Position numbers and translations under genes: made by a program. Below are positions 1-9,200 of a DNA stretch of 64,000 bases, one piece after another. Source of the DNA: Priestia megaterium (lineage in GTDB: Bacteria; Bacillota; Bacilli; Bacillales; Bacillaceae_H); NCBI RefSeq assembly GCF_023824195.1, contig NZ_CP085442.1:2270001-2334000 (forward strand). Reading direction: 5' to 3'. A model generated the notes under the pieces. The model was not told the DNA's origin. It worked only from the letters and a program-made list of their open reading frames with translations, and did no database searches. How positions within the stretch are numbered: the stretch's first letter is position 1; every line of letters starts with the position of its first letter.

Positions 1-1846
<1,846 letters not shown>

Positions 1847-1884
1847 TCATTTCTAGATTACTAGGTTATTAGTTTATATGAAAA

Positions 1885-1898
1885 TGATAACGTTTTCT
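1885..1898 (-). promoter_or_regulatory. Candidate cre (CcpA) site between bgaM and bgaR
   Basis: On the minus strand the bases read AGAAAACGTTATCA, which matches the cre consensus TGWAANCGNTNWCA at 13 of 14 positions. It lies about 50 bases upstream of the bgaM start in the 129-base divergent spacer. Carbon catabolite repression of a lactose gene is expected from the biology. Binding itself is inferred. Confidence 0.5.
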
Positions 1899-1966
1899 GA
1901 AAACCTTATCAATCTAATTATTTTCATGATAATATAACTATATTCACATAAAAAGGGGGAAGTAAT

Positions 1967-2794
1967 GTGGACCGTATGTACTTTCCGGCTCTTTCAGATG
2001 AAGATATGAAACTGCCATTTTATGTTACAAGCGCTGGAAGCTGGAGACATCAAACGCATATTAACCGTCAGGGAGAGTTTCCTGATTATCAATGGATTCA
2101 ATGTATAAAAGGAAGAGGCGAGCTTCGTGTAAATGACGAGGTTTATATTATAAAAGAAAATGAAGGGATGTTTCTGACGCCGCACGTTCCGCATGAATAC
2201 TATCCCGTTACGAGCGAATGGCAAGTATGCTGGGTTTCGTTTAACGGAAGTGTGATTGATGATATCATGCTTTCTCTTCAATTTATTAATTCGGGAAAAA
2301 TCGTCCTTACAAATGCTGAAAGTCTTTACAGGATGCTTCAAGAACTAATGAATCGATTAGAAGAAAATCATACCTCTAGCACCATGCAGTGCTCTGAACT
2401 ACTATATAGCGTCATTTTAAAACTTCGGCAGGACAGCGTATATATAGAAAGCAAAAGTCGCCTGCAGCAAATTACTCAGCTCAACCCAGTCCTTCGTTAT
2501 ATCGAGGAATATTATCATCAGCCGTTAACGCTAGAAGTACTGGCGCAGCAGCTCAACGTAACGGAGCAGTATACGTGTTTGCTTTTTCAACAATCTCTTG
2601 GCATCCGGCCATTTGAATACGTAACGCGCGTGCGGATTCAAAAAGCAAAGAAACTGCTGCTTAAAAACAACCAAATCTCTGTACAAGATATAGCAAGACA
2701 AGTAGGGTATGAACATCCAAGCTATTTTATCAAGCGCTTCAAAGAACAGGAAAACGTTACGCCAACTATTTTTCGGAAAATGTATTTTTCATAA
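1967..2794 (+). CDS. bgaR: AraC/XylS-family activator of beta-galactosidase
   Basis: This is a 275-residue transcription factor. The first 150 residues or so form a cupin-like sensing domain, and residues 175-275 form the AraC DNA-binding domain. The second helix-turn-helix is ISVQDIARQVGYEHPSYFIK, ending in the usual FK(R)RFK-type helix. Translation starts at GTG 1967 after AAGGGGGA; the overlapping ATG at 1965 is out of frame. The gene is divergent from bgaM with a shared 129-base spacer. In B. megaterium DSM319 the protein in this position activates bgaM in response to lactose, and that role is assumed here. Confidence 0.9.
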   Translation: MDRMYFPALSDEDMKLPFYVTSAGSWRHQTHINRQGEFPDYQWIQCIKGRGELRVNDEVYIIKENEGMFLTPHVPHEYYPVTSEWQVCWVSFNGSVIDDIMLSLQFINSGKIVLTNAESLYRMLQELMNRLEENHTSSTMQCSELLYSVILKLRQDSVYIESKSRLQQITQLNPVLRYIEEYYHQPLTLEVLAQQLNVTEQYTCLLFQQSLGIRPFEYVTRVRIQKAKKLLLKNNQISVQDIARQVGYEHPSYFIKRFKEQENVTPTIFRKMYFS

Positions 2795-2940
2795 GCTACA
2801 TACATCGAGTTTTATCTAGGTCATAAGACATGATGTGGATGGTGGTTATTTCGTATGAGTTTAAAAAAAGAAATTAAATGTAGTTTTAAGTGAAAACGGG
2901 GAGGAAAAGTAGAGAGAAGAAACAAAAAGGAGGGATAAAC

Positions 2941-3417
2941 GTGTTTGGGTTAAATGATCTTCCAAAGTTTGTGTGGTCATTCTGTCTTGTATTGCCACTT
3001 GTATCATTTATTCATCAGCTGGGGCATTCCGTCATGGCAATTATTTTCGGAGGGAAGGTCGATTTTACTATTGGGCGAGGGAAAACGATTCTTAAAATGG
3101 GGAAGTTTAAAATTAAGTCAGTCTATTTTTTAGACTCGTTTTGTAAATATGAAAATCTTAAGAATGACAGCCGCATTTCTCATGCAGTGGTGTATGCGGG
3201 TGGTGTACTGTTTAATTTGCTTACTATTTTTATAATAAATGGATTAATTATGGCTAATATTCTGCCTGAAGATATATTTTGCTATCAATTTGTTTATTTT
3301 TCAGTCTATTATGTTATTTTCTCACTGCTGCCAATTCAATATACAGAGACATCTGCAAGTGATGGACGTGCTATATATAACGTATTACGGTACGGGAAAA
3401 CGTGTGATCCAGATTAA
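2941..3417 (+). CDS. Membrane protein related to M50 (site-2 protease-like) peptidases, altered HQLGH motif
   Basis: This is a 158-residue protein with hydrophobic segments near the N-terminus and between about residues 85 and 130. FIHQLGHS (His25-Gln26-Leu27-Gly28-His29) sits inside the first segment where M50 proteases carry HExxH, and SDGRAI (Asp141) sits where they carry the third zinc ligand motif DG. The catalytic Glu is replaced by Gln, so it may bind zinc without proteolysis. GTG 2941 is chosen because AAAGGAGGG ends 7 bases before it; an upstream in-frame ATG at 2890 lacks a site. No partner gene is evident nearby. Confidence 0.6.
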   Translation: MFGLNDLPKFVWSFCLVLPLVSFIHQLGHSVMAIIFGGKVDFTIGRGKTILKMGKFKIKSVYFLDSFCKYENLKNDSRISHAVVYAGGVLFNLLTIFIINGLIMANILPEDIFCYQFVYFSVYYVIFSLLPIQYTETSASDGRAIYNVLRYGKTCDPD

Positions 3418-3443
3418 AGGGCTGTGTGTAGCAGCCTTTTTTG
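3415..3443 (+). terminator. Rho-independent terminator after the M50-like gene
   Basis: An imperfect stem of AAAGG(G)CTG and CAGCCTTT, with one bulged G, is followed by a run of T. It overlaps the stop codon of the preceding gene. Confidence 0.55.
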
Positions 3444-3554
3444 GTACGCTTTTTCTCGTTCATTTAAATAAAAAAAGGAAAACTTTACGAAAAGAAAATA
3501 GTAGCGGATAATAAAGATAGTAGATGATGGAATGTAAGAAAGGAGAGGATTCAT

Positions 3555-4058
3555 ACGATTATTGAGACCGAACGAATGACGCTGCGAGCCATGGCTGAAA
3601 GCGATGCAGGAAATTTACTAAAAATTTTTGAGGATGCTGAAGCAATGAAGTATTATTCTTCTACTAAAAGCGAACAAGACACACGCCGCTGGATTCAATG
3701 GATGAAGCAGCATTATCAAACATACGGCATTAGCATGTGGGTCGCTGAGGATAAACAGAAAGGAGAGTTTCTAGGGCAGTGCGGCATGGTTCTTCAAAAA
3801 GTAGACGGAAAGGTAGATCCAGAACTTGGTTATTTATTTTTACGCAGCCGCTGGGGGAAAGGCTATGCGAGTGAAGCAGCAAAAGCTTGCTTAGATTATG
3901 GACTTCATACGCTGAAATTTCAGAAGATTATATCATTAATAGATCCTGACAATTACCCATCGATTAAAGTGGCTGAAAGAATTGGCATGAAAAAAGAAAA
4001 GCAAGTTAACAAATGGGATAAATCATTATTCTTTTATAGTATATATAATGAAAAATGA
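3555..4058 (+). CDS. GNAT-family N-acetyltransferase (RimJ/RimL type) with a probable ACG start
   Basis: It transfers an acetyl group from acetyl-CoA to an unknown amine; the fold spans the whole protein. The acetyl-CoA site is around RSRWGKGYASEAAKA and is followed by LIDPDNYPSIKVAERIGM, both typical of this family. The family nearly always begins MIIETERLxLR. Here the matching bases read ACG ATT ATT GAG ACC GAA CGA ATG ACG CTG CGA, so the usual Met codon is ACG at 3555. AGGAG at 3541-3545 is correctly spaced for 3555, whereas the first ATG (3576) is 30 bases away. Either ACG is used or the start was lost by one T-to-C change. The gene is followed by an ABC ATPase 18 bases on. Confidence 0.75.
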   Translation, partial: TIIETERMTLRAMAESDAGNLLKIFEDAEAMKYYSSTKSEQDTRRWIQWMKQHYQTYGISMWVAEDKQKGEFLGQCGMVLQKVDGKVDPELGYLFLRSRWGKGYASEAAKACLDYGLHTLKFQKIISLIDPDNYPSIKVAERIGMKKEKQVNKWDKSLFFYSIYNEK

Positions 4059-4076
4059 GAGTATAGGAGTGTTAGC

Positions 4077-4862
4077 ATGATCAACATTAAGAACGTTTCG
4101 GTAAAACGAGCAGAAAAAGAAATTTTAAAAAAGGTGTCGTGGCTAGTGGAAAAAGGGGAACATTGGTGTTTACTTGGGTTAAATGGTTCCGGAAAAACGA
4201 CGCTTTTAAATATAATCAACGGATATATCTGGCCTACAAAAGGTCAAGTAGAAGTTCTTTCAAGGAGATTTGGAGAAACAAATCTGTCTGAGCTCAGAAA
4301 AGAAATCGGATGGGTAAGTTCTTCGCTTCAACAGCGGTTTCGAGATGACGATACGGTTTTAGAAATGATTTTAAGCGGAAAATTTGCATCTATTGGTTTA
4401 TATGAACAAGTGGAGCAAAAAGATATGAACCAAGCCATAGAATTAATGCAGCTGCTAAATTGCGAAGATTTACAAAATCAGGCGTACGGAACACTTTCTC
4501 AAGGAGAGCGCCAGCGAGTGCTAATTGCCCGAGCTCTTATGGCTTCACCAAAGCTTTTAATACTTGATGAGCCATGTACAGGTCTAGACATAATAGCCCG
4601 AGAACAGCTTCTTCAGCTGATTGCAAAAATGGCAGAGCAGCCAAAAGCGCCTACGCTTATTTATGTTACTCACCATGTAGAAGAAATTTTGCCGTGCTTT
4701 ACCCATACGCTTTGTATGCGCCAAGGAGAAGTGTTTTCTTCTGGAAAAACGAAAGACCAGCTCACTGAGCCGCATCTTTCTAAATTTTTTAATCACTCCG
4801 TAGAGATTCAGCAGCAGAAGGAACGCACTTGGCTGTCATTAAAAGAACCGGTAAAAAGCTGA
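4077..4862 (+). CDS. ylmA: ABC transporter ATP-binding protein, YlmA type
   Basis: This is a 261-residue ATPase. Walker A is GLNGSGKTT (residues 34-42), the signature is LSQGERQR, Walker B is LLILDEP and the switch His is in YVTHHVEE. All motifs are intact, so it should hydrolyse ATP. The sequence resembles B. subtilis YlmA, a stand-alone ATPase whose permease is unknown. No permease is adjacent here either. It probably shares a transcript with the acetyltransferase ending at 4058. The ATG follows ATAGGAGTGTTAGC. Confidence 0.8.
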   Translation: MINIKNVSVKRAEKEILKKVSWLVEKGEHWCLLGLNGSGKTTLLNIINGYIWPTKGQVEVLSRRFGETNLSELRKEIGWVSSSLQQRFRDDDTVLEMILSGKFASIGLYEQVEQKDMNQAIELMQLLNCEDLQNQAYGTLSQGERQRVLIARALMASPKLLILDEPCTGLDIIAREQLLQLIAKMAEQPKAPTLIYVTHHVEEILPCFTHTLCMRQGEVFSSGKTKDQLTEPHLSKFFNHSVEIQQQKERTWLSLKEPVKS

Positions 4863-4863
4863 G

Positions 4864-5058
4864 CTAGCGTCGAGAAACCTTCTTACATACCACGGGAAAA
4901 AGAGCGCTGCTTGCGATGGAAACAAGCTCATTGTGGAGATAATGTTTACATGCTACATAAATAGTGGTGCTGCAAATAATATCAATTAGTAAAAAAGCAG
5001 CAATGTCATGTTTATCAATGGTTACAAATACAAAAGAAGAGGAATCATAAGCTGTCAT
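4864..5058 (-). CDS. Small hypothetical protein (64 aa)
   Basis: I do not recognise this protein. It has a moderately hydrophobic centre (about residues 19-37, AAFLLIDIICSTTIYVA) and a basic C-terminus (KKVSRR). A strong ribosome site, AAAGGAG, lies 6 bases before the ATG at 5058, which supports translation. It converges on ylmA, with the two stop codons almost touching. Confidence 0.55.
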   Translation of the reverse strand: MTAYDSSSFVFVTIDKHDIAAFLLIDIICSTTIYVACKHYLHNELVSIASSALFPVVCKKVSRR

Positions 5059-5159
5059 CGTTGGCTCCTTTGGTTATATCGTTATGTTACTTTATTCACA
5101 AAAGGCTTGGGCTATACGAACTTTTAAAGAAGTAAGATGAGGACAGCTGATTCTCTCCT

Positions 5160-5702
5160 CTACAGCTGATAATATTCTTGTTCGAGTATACTCATGATAA
5201 TATCTGTCTGAAATGCTTCTTCAATAAAAGCACCTTCACGCTCTATTCCTTCTTTTACAAAACCGCATTTTTCATAACAAGCAATGGCTCTATGGTTGTA
5301 TTCGAGCACTCGTAAATCGACTCTGTGCAAGTGAAGGTGTTCAAATGCGTACGCAAGTACCGATTTTGTAACTTCAGTGCCGAGCCCTTGATTCCAAACG
5401 GAAGAATCAAATAAACCAATTGCATACCGTGCGCGCCGGTCGTACTCGTTAACGGTCAGCCGGGCTTCTCCAACAAAACGCTGCTGATATTCAATACACC
5501 AATTCAGCTTTTGAGACTTTATGTACTCGACGTGCCGCTTGGCATCTTGTAATGTAAGAGGTTTTAAGTTTCGGGTATCGCCTCCGTACATGCGGATAAG
5601 TTCTTTTGTTTGTTTGCATGCTAGATAGTCATTTACATCGCTGTCTTTTGGTTTTCTTAGTATCACGTTTTTTCCTTTTAAAAGTGGTGAAACATTATTC
5701 AT
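5160..5702 (-). CDS. GNAT-family N-acetyltransferase (RimJ/RimL type)
   Basis: This is a 180-residue acetyltransferase. It starts with the family's N-terminal pattern LLKGKNVILRKPKDSD, has the acetyl-CoA region GLFDSSVWNQGLGTEVTK, and ends with the conserved NHRAIACYEKCGFVKEG block seen in N-acetyltransferases that act on protein N-termini, antibiotics or polyamines. The substrate cannot be read from sequence. The ATG at 5702 is preferred over one at 5711 because AAAGG lies 9 bases before 5702 but abuts 5711. It is unrelated in sequence detail to the acetyltransferase at 3555. Confidence 0.8.
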   Translation of the reverse strand: MNNVSPLLKGKNVILRKPKDSDVNDYLACKQTKELIRMYGGDTRNLKPLTLQDAKRHVEYIKSQKLNWCIEYQQRFVGEARLTVNEYDRRARYAIGLFDSSVWNQGLGTEVTKSVLAYAFEHLHLHRVDLRVLEYNHRAIACYEKCGFVKEGIEREGAFIEEAFQTDIIMSILEQEYYQL

Positions 5703-5781
5703 TTGATGCATCCTTTCTTTCCTAACATTTAAAAAGGTATTCCACTTGTTTCCTAAAAAACCTGCTTTTATGTATAAAAAG

Positions 5782-6130
5782 AAATTGAGACATAACTACG
5801 TCCATCGAATCTCAAGACAAACAAATGGGATCAATGCGCTAGTATGGAGTGCTTGTTACACCGCGGTTGATTCCTGTGCAAGACTTGGCTTTCCGCAGGC
5901 GGCCGATGAGCCTCCTCGTCGCAAACGCTTCTGCGGGGTCTCATCTATTCCGCTTTTCCCGCAGGAGTCTTCGCCTTGGCTTCCCATCAAACGCTGAAAG
6001 CAGCTACATACATGAAGCCTACGTTCACCCTACAAATGAAAAAATCCGAACGAGTTGGATTCTCAAGCAAGAATCTCGATTCATCGTTCGGATTTTCCTT
6101 CAGCTAAACTACTTTTGTCCCAGCCTCTTT
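5782..6130 (-). repeat. Structured intergenic repeat, copy 1 (about 350 bp)
   Basis: Read on the minus strand, it begins AAAGAGGCTGGGACAAAA at the sqhC stop codon and ends ATGTCTCAATTTC. The two ends form an imperfect inverted repeat. Inside are a long hairpin (6041-6096) and a GC-rich core with GGCGAAGACTCCTGCGGGAA and GACGAGGAGGCTCA. A second copy lies at 16251-16586 with the same order of parts. Open frames across it are not genes: the same meaningless peptide (GSHLFRFSRRSLRL) appears in both copies. It fills the spacer between two genes and probably acts as RNA. Confidence 0.85.
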
Positions 6131-7997
6131 ACGAAGAATGTTTTTTTGCGTAGTGGGCAAGTGCAAGAAGAGGAAAAATATCATTGTAGCTGTGGTACTG
6201 AATATAAAATTGTCCAGGAAGACCAATTCCCGTGGGATAATGAGTTTGCTGCTCTGTAAGATTTGGATTCAGTAAAAATTTAATTCCTTTTTCAACGGCT
6301 CGATCTTTTAATGGACAGATTGTCATTAAAGCATCGAGAGCCCAAGCCGTTTGAGAAGGAGTGCTAAACGATAGTGGCACATATTTTTTTAAAGAAGCGC
6401 TATAGCATGATTCTCCGAATCCACCGTCTTCTTGTTGAATGCTTTTGAGCCAGTTGATAGCTTTGATGATACGCGGATCAGAAGCAGAAACCCCTACAGC
6501 ACGGAGTCCTGTAATAGCGGCCCACGTTCCGTAAATGTAGCAAACTCCCCACCGGCCGTACCAGCTCCCGTTATCCAATTGATGATCAAACAGCCATTTT
6601 ACTGCAGCTTTAATCGAAGGATGGGATTTATTCATGCCAGCAAAGTTTCCGAGGCACTCAAGCACTCGACCGGTTAAATCGGCAGTAGCCGGATCCGTCG
6701 CTGCATCTTTTGCATTTTCAAGCGGCAGATAAGTAAATAAAATAGAGTCGGTATTTTTTTCAAATGCAGCAAAACCCCCGTCTTTGTTTTGCATGGACAG
6801 CAGCCAGTTAATGCCTCTTTGCCAAGACTCCAAATAATCTGTATCGGTTTGTGCTCTTCTAGAAAGAGCTCTGATAGCAGCAGACGTATCGTCTAAGTCA
6901 GGGTTATTCGTATTGATATCGGAAAACCCCCAGCCTCCAGGTGCTGTATTTGGGTTATGAAACTGCCAATCTCCAAGCTTTGTATGCTGTCTTTTCTTTA
7001 AGTAGCGAGTCGTGCCTTTAATCATGGGATCTTGTTGCGGTACACCTGCTTCTTGTAGAGCGTAAGATAGCAGCGCGGTGTCCCAAACCGTTGACGTGGA
7101 GTTTTCTACGTGCACGTGGCCGCTGCATGTACTAAGTAGTGAACAAATACCGTCGATTGCTTTTTGGATCACAAATGAATCTTTTTTATAGCCAAGAGCC
7201 AAAAGCCCGTAAATCATAAAAAAAGTAGAGGTGGCGTAGCTGTAGAGTGTTCCATCTTTTTCAATTCTTTCCAGCATGTAACGCTCGGCTGCTTGATAAC
7301 CAAGCTTGTGGATGTAAGAAGGTAAAGAAGCCAGCTGTTTTAAATGGTCGACTAAAAAAATAGAAGCGCGTGATTCTTGAGTAGTTTCATCCGATTCCTG
7401 TTTCTGTTCTCTTACATCTAAATGAGAAAGAGAAGGTGTATGCCTAGAAGTAAGTGAAAATTTTTTGTTTCCCGCTATCATCATCGGAACGAAGTGAATT
7501 CTGGCATAGGTGCTTAATTCATAAAAGTTGAGCGGTACATAGGTAGGCACGAGCAAAAGAGAAAGCGGGAGGTAAAATAGCTTTGGCCACTCGTATAAGC
7601 CGTTAACAGAAAGCATCCATCTTGTGAGAAAATGAGCGCGAGAAATGCCTCCTGAATCTATAATATATCTTTCTGCTTTTCGCAAAACCCGGTCGTTTTT
7701 TTGGTAATAGCCTGAATATAAAAGAGCTGTATAAGCTTGAATAGTGGCGGATAAGTTATGTTCTTCATCATCAAACAACGTCCAAAGACCATCTTCATTT
7801 TGAAGGGAAACGATCCGTTCGGTTAATTGTTTAATCAACACTTCTTTATCTAAATCAAAGGTGCGAAGAAGCATAATTAAAAACGCATCAGGCATAACGC
7901 CTGTTTCAAAACAGTAGCGAAATGACCCGTCATTTTTTTGTGTTGGGCGCAGATAGGCGATTCTTCGCTGAATCTCTAGCTGAACTTCCTTTAGCAA
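6129..7997 (-). CDS. sqhC: Tetraprenyl-beta-curcumene / squalene cyclase
   Basis: This is a class II terpene cyclase of about 622 residues. The protonating motif is DLDDT (Asp367 to Asp370, close to the Asp374-Asp377 region of the A. acidocaldarius enzyme), and several QW-type repeats such as QEDGGFGESCY and DNGSWYGRWG are present. The B. megaterium enzyme is known to cyclise both tetraprenyl-beta-curcumene (to C35 sporulene-type terpenols) and squalene, and the same role is expected here at the membrane surface. AGAGGTGATC overlaps a possible GTG at 8006 and sits correctly for TTG 7997, so TTG is chosen. Its stop codon runs into the repeat copy at 5782-6130. Confidence 0.92.
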   Translation of the reverse strand: MLKEVQLEIQRRIAYLRPTQKNDGSFRYCFETGVMPDAFLIMLLRTFDLDKEVLIKQLTERIVSLQNEDGLWTLFDDEEHNLSATIQAYTALLYSGYYQKNDRVLRKAERYIIDSGGISRAHFLTRWMLSVNGLYEWPKLFYLPLSLLLVPTYVPLNFYELSTYARIHFVPMMIAGNKKFSLTSRHTPSLSHLDVREQKQESDETTQESRASIFLVDHLKQLASLPSYIHKLGYQAAERYMLERIEKDGTLYSYATSTFFMIYGLLALGYKKDSFVIQKAIDGICSLLSTCSGHVHVENSTSTVWDTALLSYALQEAGVPQQDPMIKGTTRYLKKRQHTKLGDWQFHNPNTAPGGWGFSDINTNNPDLDDTSAAIRALSRRAQTDTDYLESWQRGINWLLSMQNKDGGFAAFEKNTDSILFTYLPLENAKDAATDPATADLTGRVLECLGNFAGMNKSHPSIKAAVKWLFDHQLDNGSWYGRWGVCYIYGTWAAITGLRAVGVSASDPRIIKAINWLKSIQQEDGGFGESCYSASLKKYVPLSFSTPSQTAWALDALMTICPLKDRAVEKGIKFLLNPNLTEQQTHYPTGIGLPGQFYIQYHSYNDIFPLLALAHYAKKHSS

Positions 7998-8148
7998 TAT
8001 GATCACCTCTTATGATAATGCTTTTCAATCTTTCGACCTGTTTCTTTATAACTGTATTCAAAGGAAGAGAGTTCTATGAGAGGAGAAAGTTGCAAAGAAT
8101 AGAGCGCTTGCTGCACAATAAAGGTACTGGAAAATTGGAGTGATAGAA

Positions 8149-9189
8149 GTGAAAGAAATACAGGTAGAAGTCATTCAAGGGCGGGGCTCTTACCGAGAGC
8201 TTGGTAAAATGCAAGGGCAATTACATAAAGGAACAAAGCTGTTTGAAAATCATCAAAAAAGAAGAAAACGTTCATTACGAAGCTATCAAACGATAGCAAA
8301 AGAAGCTCGTCATTATTACGACTTATTTGCTCCCGGACTGTGGGATGAGCTAGTGGGCTTAGCAGAAGGCTTAGATTGGCCTCTTGAAGACGTTATTCAT
8401 GAGTACAGCGGGTATCAGCAAGAGTGGAAGAAAACGGGATGTTCGGCTCTTATGCAGCACGGCGTGTATGTGCGAAACTACGATTATCATCCTAAAACGT
8501 ACGAAGGTCGATTTTTGCTTTTTCAGCCAAATGAAGGATATGCAAGCGTCGGATTTGGAACGAGAATGATTGGGCGAATGGATGGAATGAATGAAAAAGG
8601 ACTGGCAATTGGTTATCATTTTGTTAATCGCCGCCGTCAAACAAACGGATTTATTTGCTGTACGCTCGCTCGGTTTATTTTAGAAACATGTGAAACGACA
8701 GAAGAGGCTGTTGCTATTTTAGAAAGAGCACCTCATCGTCATGCGTTTAATTATTCCATTTATGACCGCAGCGGACAGGGAGCAGTAGTCGAAGCATCTG
8801 GACGAGGCGTTCATGTACAAAGAGGGACGATGATGGGGTGTACGAACCATTTTAATCAGCTAGTCGAAGAAAATCGTCATCATTTGGTAGAGTCAAAGGA
8901 AAGGCTCGATCATATTCGAGATCATATTGAAAAAAAGCTATCGCCTCTTGAAGCTTTCTCTTTATTTAATGAAGATGAATACGGTATTTTTAAAGAAGAT
9001 TACCGGAATTCTGCTGGAACGCTTCATACAGTAGCATATGTACCGGAGACGCTGCAAGTCATTGTGGGGATTGGACGAAAAGCAAAACCTCTCATTTTCT
9101 CGTTTGAAGATTGGGTGAAAGGAGAACAATTAACTATAACGAAAATAAAAGGAACGGTAAATACAGATGAACCATTTCCGTTTCAGTAA
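8149..9189 (+). CDS. C45-family Ntn hydrolase (acyl-CoA:6-APA acyltransferase / choloylglycine hydrolase-like)
   Basis: These proteins cleave themselves before a Cys that becomes the N-terminal nucleophile and then act on an amide bond. Here Gly-Cys98 in KKTGCSALMQHG is the likely cleavage point, followed by VRNYDYHP. TNHF and the N-terminal GRGSYRELGKMQGQLHK pattern are also typical. The length of 346 residues fits. The natural substrate is unknown. GTG 8149 is preferred because GGAG lies 8 bases ahead; GTG 8140 overlaps that site. The stop is 11 bases from nnr, so the two are probably co-transcribed. Confidence 0.8.
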   Translation: MKEIQVEVIQGRGSYRELGKMQGQLHKGTKLFENHQKRRKRSLRSYQTIAKEARHYYDLFAPGLWDELVGLAEGLDWPLEDVIHEYSGYQQEWKKTGCSALMQHGVYVRNYDYHPKTYEGRFLLFQPNEGYASVGFGTRMIGRMDGMNEKGLAIGYHFVNRRRQTNGFICCTLARFILETCETTEEAVAILERAPHRHAFNYSIYDRSGQGAVVEASGRGVHVQRGTMMGCTNHFNQLVEENRHHLVESKERLDHIRDHIEKKLSPLEAFSLFNEDEYGIFKEDYRNSAGTLHTVAYVPETLQVIVGIGRKAKPLIFSFEDWVKGEQLTITKIKGTVNTDEPFPFQ

Positions 9190-9200
9190 GGAGCAGCACA

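Noticed and set aside
5849..6259. Open frame of 136 codons on the plus strand in the repeat
   Set aside because: It crosses the repeat and the end of sqhC. The same peptide (GSHLFRFSRRSLRL) arises from the other repeat copy at 16232-16513, so it reflects conserved non-coding DNA.
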